33,342 bases of DNA from an uncultured Lentisphaeria bacterium (GTDB lineage: Bacteria; Verrucomicrobiota; Lentisphaeria; Victivallales; Victivallaceae), in assembly GCA_937888615.1 (NCBI GenBank), contig CALABZ010000170.1, positions 1 to 33,342 on the forward strand, given 5' to 3'. The translations under genes were made by a program, and so were the position numbers. The notes beneath the pieces are model-generated. The model ran no database searches and had not been told where the DNA came from. It saw only the letters and a list, made by a program, of their open reading frames with translations. Below, in pieces: positions 15,338 to 22,841 of this stretch (position 1 is its first letter; each line of letters begins with the position of its first letter).

Positions 15338-16824
15338 TCGCCGTCTTCGCCGATGTATTTACGGAGGGTGCGGCGGTCCAGTCCCGCGAAATCCGCCGCC
15401 GCCCGATAATTGCCGAAGCGCCGATACAAGGCCCGGCAGTATCGCGTCATCAGTTCGGCGGCTGGAATGTCGTCCGGCACGTTGTTTCCGGTCCCGGCGG
15501 CAATGGAAGCCGGGGTATACCTGCCGCGAATCAGCAAATTGCGGACGCACTGTTCGAGCTCGCGCACATTGCCGGGCCACGGGTAGTCCAACCCCAGGTT
15601 TTTCTCAATCCAACGCACCGCATCGCCGGTGAAAACGGCGGCCTCGTCCTCCCCGATACAACGAACCGACAGCACGTGCACGAAGCGTTTCAACTCCTCA
15701 CGCCCGCCGCCGATCAGTTCGCGCAACGACGGAGTCGAAACCGTGTCCGCGCACAGCCGATAGTAGAGGTCTTCGCGGAATTTGCCGTTCGCGCACTCCC
15801 GTCCAAGGTCGCGGTTGGTGGCGGCGATGACTTTGCCCTTGAACATGTATTGCGCGGTGTCGCCGAGCCGTTGAAAGTGCCGGGTCTGGAGCACCCGCAA
15901 TAACTTGACCTGGGTTTCCATATTGATATCGCCGATTTCGTCAAGGAACACGCTGCCCCATTCCGGACACGATTCCAGATACCCTTTGCGATCGCCGAGC
16001 GCTCCAGTGTAGGCGCCTTTGCGATGACCGAAAAGCTCCGATTCCAGCATGGTCTGCGGCATGGCGGAGAGCTGAACCGGCCAGAAGCACTCCGGATACG
16101 CCACCGCAAACTCCATTTTGCGGGTGTCGAACGGAATATACTGCGAACGCGCAATCGCGCTGGCAACCAGTTCCTTGCCGGTGCCGGATTCGCCGGAAAT
16201 CAACGTCGTGATATGATTCATGCGGTCGTAAAGCGCGCGGTGATAGCGGTAAATGTCGCAAGTGAAAATCGATTGCCAGATCGATGCCCGAAACTCCCCG
16301 GCCGCAATCGTACTTCCCGCGATAAAATCAAAAATATGATAGAACGCACGGTGAATCTGGAAATAGATCGCAAAGGTCCGCTCCGGCCGGTACGGGCACT
16401 CCCCTTTCCGTCCGGGGAACAGCAGATAATGGTTGAAATCACGCTCGAAATCGCGATAGACCGGAAAAAACGTGTTCTCCGGGCTGTTCAACATACCGTC
16501 GGTCATCGGCACGCGATACTTTTCGAAGAGATGGTAAAGCACCACGGCTTCAAGGATTTCGCAATCGGACGGAGACAGTTTCGTCACCGCGGCGGCGCGG
16601 CGGCGCAATTCATTGCTCCAGTGTTCCGCCAGACCGGCCAGCGCATCAATGTCGTCGTCGTATTCGGCTCCCAGCGAATGCATGTTCCAGACGCTCTCCG
16701 GGCGCTTGTGCCCCAGGAGCTGCTCCTCAAGCCGGAGGCGTTCCGGCGTAAAAGGATTGGTAAAAATCAAACGCCCGACCGCATTCAGCAACGATTTTTC
16801 CGGATCACTGAGGATTGACGACAT
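15334..16824 (-). CDS. Sigma-54-dependent transcriptional activator
   Basis: A 496-aa bacterial enhancer-binding protein. Residues 1-200 are a regulatory domain I do not recognise, not a receiver domain. The AAA+ domain follows: Walker A GESGTGKE (211-218), the sigma-54 contact loop as GAYTGA (270-275, the accepted tyrosine variant of GAFTGA), Walker B around FLDEIGD (Asp295) and the DLYYRL segment (352-357). A Fis-type helix-turn-helix ends the protein (NYRAAADFAGLDRRTLRKYI). The start is 3 bp after the MFS transporter stop, so it is co-transcribed with that transporter and may respond to its substrate. One good sigma-54 promoter candidate in this window lies at 29366, but no link is shown. 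Confidence 0.92.
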   Translation of the reverse strand: MSSILSDPEKSLLNAVGRLIFTNPFTPERLRLEEQLLGHKRPESVWNMHSLGAEYDDDIDALAGLAEHWSNELRRRAAAVTKLSPSDCEILEAVVLYHLFEKYRVPMTDGMLNSPENTFFPVYRDFERDFNHYLLFPGRKGECPYRPERTFAIYFQIHRAFYHIFDFIAGSTIAAGEFRASIWQSIFTCDIYRYHRALYDRMNHITTLISGESGTGKELVASAIARSQYIPFDTRKMEFAVAYPECFWPVQLSAMPQTMLESELFGHRKGAYTGALGDRKGYLESCPEWGSVFLDEIGDINMETQVKLLRVLQTRHFQRLGDTAQYMFKGKVIAATNRDLGRECANGKFREDLYYRLCADTVSTPSLRELIGGGREELKRFVHVLSVRCIGEDEAAVFTGDAVRWIEKNLGLDYPWPGNVRELEQCVRNLLIRGRYTPASIAAGTGNNVPDDIPAAELMTRYCRALYRRFGNYRAAADFAGLDRRTLRKYIGEDGD

Positions 16825-16827
16825 CGT

Positions 16828-18042
16828 TTACCCGCTTGTTTTTTTGAGTGTTCCCCTGTAAATATAATCGCACAAAATCAGAATTCCAAGCACCAGAAAG
16901 CACGCCGGTACCAGATAAACCGACACCCGCAGCCCATAATGGTCGCCGATGATCCCCATCGCCCAGGTGAAAACGCCGCACCCCGGTATGCCCGCGCACG
17001 AGAGCAGGATAAACAACATCGTCGTATCCACCTGCGGAATCCGTTCCGCGCAGTAGCTCTGGACACTGGGCCAGAACGGCCCCGTCGCCACCCCCGACAC
17101 AAACAGCATGACGTAAAGAACCCACATCACGTTCAACAACGGAAACACCGCCGTCACCACCGCCCCGGCAAAAGCCGAAATGATGATCAGCGCCCCCAGT
17201 TGATGCTGGTGAATCATCACGCCCCAGCCGGTCCGTCCGAGAATCATGCCGCCCGCGAAACAGGCGGTAGCGATGCCGCCGGTCATTGGCGTAAGCCCGT
17301 AAACCTGTTGAATATAGGCCGCCAGCCAGAAGGTCAGGCAGAACTCACCGCCTCCAGCCAGAAACATGGCCGCAAAAAAGAGCCAGAAATAGGGCATTTT
17401 CAGGATTATTCCGGCATTGCGGCTGACCTCGCGCCAGTCCTGCCGGGCCTTGCGGTCCGGGTGAAGGTCGTACTTGCGGCTCGGCAACAGCAGGATCAGC
17501 ACCGGAATCAAGGTTATGACCCCGATTCCAACCATCAGCCAGCGCCACGAAACCCCAATCAACAGCAGATAACCCGCGATCAATACCGTGGCCACCACGC
17601 CGACCGACCAGAACCCATGGCTGAAATTGATATAACGCCCCGGTTCTTCCTTATGCAAATCCTGAATCAGCGGCGTAGCCAGTCCTTCGACGAATCCTTC
17701 ACCGAAACCGGCCACCAGCAATGCCATGAACAGCACTGCGTAAACCGGTGAAAACGCCCCTATCAGCATTCCCGTCACCATAAAAATCAGCGCACAGCCG
17801 ATCGTCCTGCAGTTGCCCCAGCGTCCCGAGGCAAACCCGCAGAGCACCATGGCCGCCACCAAGGCAATACTCCGCCCCATGTGCAAAGCGCCTCCAGCCC
17901 CCATTCCACCCTCGCCGAGGGGGAAATGAAGTGTATTCGCCAGTTGCACCAACGATATCGGCACCACCAACGAACAGGCCGCATAGCAGAAAAAGGTTAG
18001 AAAAGCGCCGTAATCATAACGGCCAAATTTCATTTCAGGCAT
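16828..18042 (-). CDS. Major facilitator superfamily transporter
   Basis: A 404-aa inner-membrane protein with about twelve hydrophobic segments split by a charged central loop (about 190-215), as in MFS carriers. A GxxxGRxG-like loop is seen near residue 69 (FASGRWGN) and again in the second half at GGMILGRTGWG. It most resembles sugar/metabolite symporters of the FucP/NNP-type MFS, but the substrate cannot be read. One base separates its start from the dapB stop and three bases separate its stop from the sigma-54 activator start. The placement with a dedicated activator suggests substrate-controlled uptake or export. Confidence 0.85.
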   Translation of the reverse strand: MPEMKFGRYDYGAFLTFFCYAACSLVVPISLVQLANTLHFPLGEGGMGAGGALHMGRSIALVAAMVLCGFASGRWGNCRTIGCALIFMVTGMLIGAFSPVYAVLFMALLVAGFGEGFVEGLATPLIQDLHKEEPGRYINFSHGFWSVGVVATVLIAGYLLLIGVSWRWLMVGIGVITLIPVLILLLPSRKYDLHPDRKARQDWREVSRNAGIILKMPYFWLFFAAMFLAGGGEFCLTFWLAAYIQQVYGLTPMTGGIATACFAGGMILGRTGWGVMIHQHQLGALIIISAFAGAVVTAVFPLLNVMWVLYVMLFVSGVATGPFWPSVQSYCAERIPQVDTTMLFILLSCAGIPGCGVFTWAMGIIGDHYGLRVSVYLVPACFLVLGILILCDYIYRGTLKKTSG

Positions 18043-18043
18043 T

Positions 18044-18847
18044 TTATTTCAGTCCCAATACATCCTGCATGTCGTACAATCCAGGTTTGGCGTCGGCCAG
18101 GAAACGCACAGCGCGAACAGCCCCTTTGGCAAAGGTGTCGCGACTGGACGCCTTATGCGTCAGCTCCACCCGTTCGCCGCCGGTGGCGAACATCACGGTA
18201 TGGTCGCCGACCACGTCGCCGCCGCGCAGGGAGTGCATGCCGATTTCCCGGTTCGTGCGGGCTCCGACCATACCTTCGCGTCCATGGCGAACGTCATTAG
18301 CGTAGGAGAGGCCGCGAGCGTCGGCGGCAATTTCAGCCAGACGCACGGCAGTGCCGCTGGGAGCGTCTTTTTTCTGGTTGTGGTGCATTTCCACGATTTC
18401 GATGTCGTAATCATCGCCAAGGATCGTTGCGGCCTGGCGGCAAAGGTGGAACAGCAGATTCACGCCTACGCTCATGTTCGGGGCAAAAACGATCCGGGCG
18501 CCGTTGTCGGCCAATTTACGGAGTTCCGCTTTTTCGTCTTCGTCCAAAGCTGTCGTACCGATGACGACGGCACAGCCCGCGTCAGCGGCGATCCGGGTAT
18601 CCTGAACCACGTTGCCGAGGCTGAAATTGATGACCGCATCGGCATTGGCCACCGCTTCGGCGAGGTTGTCAGTGATTGCAACTCCGGCGTTGCCGCAACC
18701 GGCCACACTGCCGGCGTCCTGCCCGATCAACGGGTTGCCGTGGGCTTCAATCGCCCCCGCCAGCGCCATATCTTCGGCATCCATCACATTCGCCACCAAC
18801 CGGCGCCCCATGCGCCCGGCGGCTCCGATAATCACTACTCTAATCAT
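18044..18847 (-). CDS. dapB: 4-hydroxy-tetrahydrodipicolinate reductase DapB
   Basis: A 267-aa NAD(P)H-dependent enzyme of lysine and diaminopimelate synthesis. It starts with the nucleotide-binding GAAGRMGRR loop (8-16). The substrate site is visible as EMHHNQKKDAPSGTA, which contains the catalytic His and Lys, and the FAPNMSVGVN segment precedes it. Length matches the family. A good AAGGACGGAG ribosome site precedes the start. It lies 16 bp after a peptide-binding protein gene and 1 bp before an MFS gene, without other dap genes. Being in an otherwise transport-related operon is unusual. Confidence 0.95.
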   Translation of the reverse strand: MIRVVIIGAAGRMGRRLVANVMDAEDMALAGAIEAHGNPLIGQDAGSVAGCGNAGVAITDNLAEAVANADAVINFSLGNVVQDTRIAADAGCAVVIGTTALDEDEKAELRKLADNGARIVFAPNMSVGVNLLFHLCRQAATILGDDYDIEIVEMHHNQKKDAPSGTAVRLAEIAADARGLSYANDVRHGREGMVGARTNREIGMHSLRGGDVVGDHTVMFATGGERVELTHKASSRDTFAKGAVRAVRFLADAKPGLYDMQDVLGLK

Positions 18848-18863
18848 ATTTCTCCGTCCTTTT

Positions 18864-20714
18864 TTATGGTATGTTTAACTGTTGACTAAGCGGCGTCCAG
18901 ATAATTTCCGGGGGAATTCCAAGCGGAAATTGCCGCACATTGCGGTAACGCGCCGAAATCGTCTGGAGACTGTCCGGCGAAAACAGAAATGTATAGGGTT
19001 GTTCCTCATGCAGCAGTTGCTGGAGCTGGTGTGCCAACTCAATCCGTTTTTTCACGTCGAATTCAATCCGGAATGCTTCGATCAGGCGGTCCGCCTCCGG
19101 GTTGCGGAATCCGATGTGATTGCTGCCGCTGGAATTGTCTGCCGCCGAATGCCAGATTTGATAAGGGTCCGATTCGTAAGGGGCCGTCCAGCCGAGGGTA
19201 CAAACCTCATAGTTCCGTTGCTCCAGTCGTTCAATGTAAACGGACCACTCAAAAGTCTGAATTTTCATATCAATCCCTACCCTGGCCATGTCTTCCTTGA
19301 TGATCGGCAGCATCCGGGTCTGAATCGGATGGTTGGCGATCTCCATGATCGTGAATTCGAATTTTTCGCCGTCCCTGTCCAGAACGCCATCGTCATCGAT
19401 ATCGCGCCAACCGGCCTCGGCCAGCAACTTCGCGGCGCGCGCCGGGTCATACGGCCACGGCTTGATGCTTCTGTCATTGTAAGGACTGTCGTAATAAAAC
19501 GGTCCGGTCACGATCCGGCCCAGCCCGTAGTAGATATCTTTCAGAATCCGTTCACGGTCCACCAGCATAGTCAGGGCCTGCCGTACCCGGCGATCCTGAA
19601 AGAGCGGTTTCCTCAAATTATAGCCGATATAGAAATACGACCGTCCGGTAATCTGATATTTTTTTAGCGTTCCGTTTTCGCCGAACTGCGGAATATCGGT
19701 ACGGGTCATCCACTGTTCCGGGGTCAGCGTCAGCCAGTCAACATTGCCGGACACCAGTGCCTGGAAGCGGGTGCTGGGCATTTTGATGATCTCGTAAGCG
19801 ATGTCCTTGATCGGCGGAGCGATCCCGAGCGAGTTACCGAAGTATTTGTCCCAGCGGGTGAAAACCACGCGTGCGTCCTTGTCCCAACGCACAAAGCGGT
19901 ACGGCCCGCAACCGACGATCAACCGATTGCGCTGATGGTCGTCGTTGAATTTCAGCGGATCGAACGGCCCTTCATAAGCGTGGTACAAATGCCGCGGCAA
20001 CGGCGAAAGTCCAAGCGTTATCGATTCGGACCGGAAATACTTATTTTTCCAAATAACCTTGAACTCGTAATCGTTGATCACCTGAATCTCCTGAATATCC
20101 ATCAAACCGGTACGCCATGGCGCGCAGTTGGTTTCGGGATTCATCACCACATCCAGAAAGAACTTGAAGTCATGCGCCGTCACCTCGACGTCGCGCCATT
20201 CCTTGCCGGTCACGGGGTCGGTGAAGTCGTGCCACAGGATGCCTTTGCGAAGCTTGATCGTATAGGTGAGTTTGTCCTCCGAAATCTTCCAGCCCTCCGC
20301 CATCAACGGTTCGAACAGATCGGGATTCTTCAGGTTTCGCGTCGCCAGGGAGGAGCCGCAAAGCCCGTAAAATTCACCAAGACTGGCCTCATTGTTGATC
20401 AGGTAATTCATATTGCCGGTATCGGCCATGACCGTGTAGATGATTCGCCCGCCGGGGGTGGCGTCCGGGTCGTAAAATTCCCGGTTGGCCGCCGGGGTTT
20501 CCACGATTCCCGGCCTCGCCGCGCCAGAGCCCGTGACCAACACCGGCGCGGGACGAAAATTCCGGACTGCGTCGCTTAATTCCGCAATGACACGGCGATT
20601 CGCTTCCTGCTCGAAGCGCATCCGGTCAAATACCCCCACCATCGTCACCCCGAAAAAAATCAGGATCAACAAAATCAGCGTTGCGGCGATATTCAGGTAA
20701 AAATTTCGGTTCAT
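18864..20714 (-). CDS. ABC-type oligopeptide-like solute-binding protein, membrane-anchored
   Basis: A 616-aa family 5 extracellular solute-binding protein (DppA/OppA-like). Residues 8-28 are hydrophobic and followed by charged residues without a cleavage or lipobox motif, so it may stay anchored in the inner membrane. A linker to about 90 precedes the binding domain. Family segments include LTYTIKLRKGILWHDF, RQALTMLVDRERIL and YDPARAAKLLAEAGW. No permease or ATPase genes are adjacent, so it may work with a transporter elsewhere. It sits between a zinc-ribbon membrane protein and dapB in a tightly packed operon containing exbB, exbD and a TonB-like gene. Confidence 0.9.
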   Translation of the reverse strand: MNRNFYLNIAATLILLILIFFGVTMVGVFDRMRFEQEANRRVIAELSDAVRNFRPAPVLVTGSGAARPGIVETPAANREFYDPDATPGGRIIYTVMADTGNMNYLINNEASLGEFYGLCGSSLATRNLKNPDLFEPLMAEGWKISEDKLTYTIKLRKGILWHDFTDPVTGKEWRDVEVTAHDFKFFLDVVMNPETNCAPWRTGLMDIQEIQVINDYEFKVIWKNKYFRSESITLGLSPLPRHLYHAYEGPFDPLKFNDDHQRNRLIVGCGPYRFVRWDKDARVVFTRWDKYFGNSLGIAPPIKDIAYEIIKMPSTRFQALVSGNVDWLTLTPEQWMTRTDIPQFGENGTLKKYQITGRSYFYIGYNLRKPLFQDRRVRQALTMLVDRERILKDIYYGLGRIVTGPFYYDSPYNDRSIKPWPYDPARAAKLLAEAGWRDIDDDGVLDRDGEKFEFTIMEIANHPIQTRMLPIIKEDMARVGIDMKIQTFEWSVYIERLEQRNYEVCTLGWTAPYESDPYQIWHSAADNSSGSNHIGFRNPEADRLIEAFRIEFDVKKRIELAHQLQQLLHEEQPYTFLFSPDSLQTISARYRNVRQFPLGIPPEIIWTPLSQQLNIP

Positions 20715-20732
20715 GCTGTAAACCCCCGTCCG

Positions 20733-20969
20733 TTAGCGGCGCTTGCGCAGAATGCACATGGCGTTGCAGCGCGGACACCTGGAAATGTTCGAATTATTGT
20801 TCATCAAAAAGTTGTAATGGCAACTGTTGCATTTGCATAGCTCGTTCTTGCCCACCTTCAAATCGTACAGCCGGAGCCGCCGCAGTTCGCGAATCCACAG
20901 GATGAAGATCGTAACCAGCCATACGCCGAGGTACAACACAAAACCCCAATAAAAATCGATCCCGATCAT
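20733..20969 (-). CDS. Small membrane protein with C-terminal zinc ribbon
   Basis: A 78-aa protein, not a named family. The start at 20969 is chosen because GGAGGGGAG stands six bases upstream and its ATG overlaps the TonB-like stop as ATGA; a longer frame from 20993 would place this ribosome site inside the gene. One membrane helix (about 5-27) leads to a basic stretch and a cytoplasmic-looking domain with two cysteine groups, CKCNSC and CPRCNAMC, separated by about 16 residues, consistent with a zinc ribbon. It is coupled to the TonB-like gene. Function is unknown. Confidence 0.75.
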   Translation of the reverse strand: MIGIDFYWGFVLYLGVWLVTIFILWIRELRRLRLYDLKVGKNELCKCNSCHYNFLMNNNSNISRCPRCNAMCILRKRR

Positions 20970-21715
20970 GACGCACTCCCCTCCTTCTGCCAATAAACCA
21001 CCAGCTCATGAGAACTGCCCGGCTGTAAAGGCGACCGGTTCGCATACTCCAGAAGCGCCCGGACCGCTTCCCGGTCCAGCCCCGCGTTGCCGCTGGAACC
21101 GGTAATCACGGCGCGCGGCAGCATCCCCACTTCTCCGGCACTCAAACGCACCCGGGTCGGAGCACTGCCCGCCGGCACATCCACCGCGCCGAAATGAATA
21201 TTGCGCAGCGGAATCCCGTTCGATACCGCCAGCGGATACGACACCGGTTCCGTTTTCGGATAGACGATATCAATGCCGCGCGGATCAATGGTCCGCAGGC
21301 CCTGAAGCTCGGCACGGCTAACCGCGGACAACGGATAACGCCCCCCGTGCAGCATTTCGAAAGGCAGGATCCGCATCCGAACGATCAGTTCCGGCGGCAC
21401 CGGCAATTGCGGCGGCAAAACCGCCCGGTAAGGCGCCCGCCGGGCATGTCGGCTATAGCCGAATTCATAATCGGGACGGGACGACAACGATGGATTCTGA
21501 TAATGAAACCACTTGTCCACGTCATGATACCAATGGCGTTGCGGCGAGCTTAAATCCAGCATCATCGTGCGGAATGGCTTCACCGGCACCTTCGGCGGCG
21601 GCGGCGGCGAATAATTGAAAAGCACCACGAACAACGCATTCACCGCCAACATGGTGATCAATGCCGCGATCATGATCCGGCGGTAACTCCGCCTGCTTTT
21701 TTCCTGTGGACTCAT
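20966..21715 (-). CDS. TonB-like energy transducer
   Basis: A 249-aa protein. A GTG at 21721 is possible, but the ATG at 21715 behind GCGGGTGG is preferred. It has the TonB plan: short basic N-terminus, one membrane helix (about 14-36), a proline patch (PPPPPKVPVKP), a periplasmic linker and a C-terminal domain resembling TonB (GNAGLDREAVRALLEYA, ending in a VVYW strand). The linker lacks the long Pro-Lys repeats of E. coli TonB. Directly downstream of exbB and exbD, it most likely passes proton-motive force to an outer-membrane receptor. Sequence similarity to TonB is modest, so the call leans on context. Confidence 0.72.
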   Translation of the reverse strand: MSPQEKSRRSYRRIMIAALITMLAVNALFVVLFNYSPPPPPKVPVKPFRTMMLDLSSPQRHWYHDVDKWFHYQNPSLSSRPDYEFGYSRHARRAPYRAVLPPQLPVPPELIVRMRILPFEMLHGGRYPLSAVSRAELQGLRTIDPRGIDIVYPKTEPVSYPLAVSNGIPLRNIHFGAVDVPAGSAPTRVRLSAGEVGMLPRAVITGSSGNAGLDREAVRALLEYANRSPLQPGSSHELVVYWQKEGSAS

Positions 21716-21724
21716 AACCACCCG

Positions 21725-22183
21725 CTATTGCTGTTCAAATACCGCGTCTCTCTGTTCGCGCTGGGGCAGCGTCAGCAACACTACCGTCAGCCGGGCGCGT
21801 TCGGCCATCGAAATGATTTTGGCGACCACGTTGATCGGCACGTTCTTGTCGGCGGCGATCACCACCGTCCCCATCCGCGAATAAGTAGAAACCATTACCA
21901 ATTCCTGCCGCAGACTGTCCATATTCACCAGGCGATCGTTGAAACTGATTTCGACGCCGCCGGCCGTGTTAGCCACCGTGATCACGTATTTCTCCACTCC
22001 GATCACGCTGGGAGCACCGACCTCCGGCAGTTCCACCTTCAACCCGGTTACCTGGACGAATGAACTGCCGAGCATGAAAAACAAGAGCAGAATAAAAAAC
22101 AATCCGATGATCGGCGTCATATCGGGCCGGTCACCGATTATCTTCAATTTGGTCTTGAAACTCTGGCTGAATAAATCTTTCAT
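21725..22183 (-). CDS. exbD: ExbD/TolR-family protein lacking the channel aspartate
   Basis: A 152-aa inner-membrane protein with a short cytoplasmic N-terminus, one helix (about 24-44) and a periplasmic domain (TVVIAADKNVPINVVAKII is typical). Family members carry PDMTPxID, where that Asp in the helix conducts protons (Asp25 in E. coli ExbD). Here the text reads RPDMTPIIGLFF: glycine 27 takes the place of the aspartate. The preceding Asp21 is present but is outside the usual channel position. The start overlaps the exbB stop (ATGA). It may work through other residues, or act in a different way from standard ExbD. Confidence 0.88.
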   Translation of the reverse strand: MKDLFSQSFKTKLKIIGDRPDMTPIIGLFFILLLFFMLGSSFVQVTGLKVELPEVGAPSVIGVEKYVITVANTAGGVEISFNDRLVNMDSLRQELVMVSTYSRMGTVVIAADKNVPINVVAKIISMAERARLTVVLLTLPQREQRDAVFEQQ

Positions 22184-22824
22184 TTCTGCCCTTCGGCCTG
22201 CTCGCGTTCATGATGTTTGAAAAAGTGGATGATGTCGGACGCGGCTTTTTCCATATCCTGGGTCATCGTAACCACCCGCGAGGTAAGATAATTGTAAGCC
22301 ACATAACAGGGGATCGACAGGCACAGCCCGCCGACCATGGTCACCAGCGCCATGCCGATGTCGCCGGAAAGGTCCGCCGCGGAAAGATAGCCGGTCTTTG
22401 CGTGAATCGTCTGAAATGCCCGCATGATCCCGAGCACCGTCCCGAGCATCCCGAGCAGCGGCGAGATAAAACCGATCGTCAACAGCAGATTCAAATGCCG
22501 TTCAAGCTTCGGCACCTCCACCAGATTCGCATCCATAATCGATTGTTTGACTTCTTCGAGATCCTCTCCCTGTTCACGGGCCAAAATGGCGGCGGTCAGG
22601 ATTCGCGCCGCCGGTCCCGGCGTGTTGTCGCACAGGCTGATCGCTTCGATGTAACCGTTGCGCCGCAACACATTGATCAGGCCGCGAACCAATTCGCTGA
22701 CATTGACCTGGTCGCGGTGGAACTGAAACCACTTCTCCAGAAAAATAAACATCGCCAACAGACTGCACCCGAAGATGATCCACATCAACGGTCCCCCGTC
22801 CTTCATGATCTGTATAAAAAGCAT
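22180..22824 (-). CDS. exbB: ExbB/TolQ/MotA-family proton channel protein
   Basis: A 214-aa inner-membrane protein. It shows an N-terminal helix (about 12-30), a cytoplasmic domain (about 35-105) and two closing helices (about 110-135 and 158-182), with the family pattern around ISPLLGMLGTVLGIMRAF and a threonine-bearing last helix. It should form the pentameric stator with ExbD. GGAGG precedes the start. It follows the large TPR protein gene by 17 bp and overlaps exbD by four bases. Confidence 0.92.
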   Translation of the reverse strand: MLFIQIMKDGGPLMWIIFGCSLLAMFIFLEKWFQFHRDQVNVSELVRGLINVLRRNGYIEAISLCDNTPGPAARILTAAILAREQGEDLEEVKQSIMDANLVEVPKLERHLNLLLTIGFISPLLGMLGTVLGIMRAFQTIHAKTGYLSAADLSGDIGMALVTMVGGLCLSIPCYVAYNYLTSRVVTMTQDMEKAASDIIHFFKHHEREQAEGQK

Positions 22825-22841
22825 ATCTCGCGCCTCCGTTC

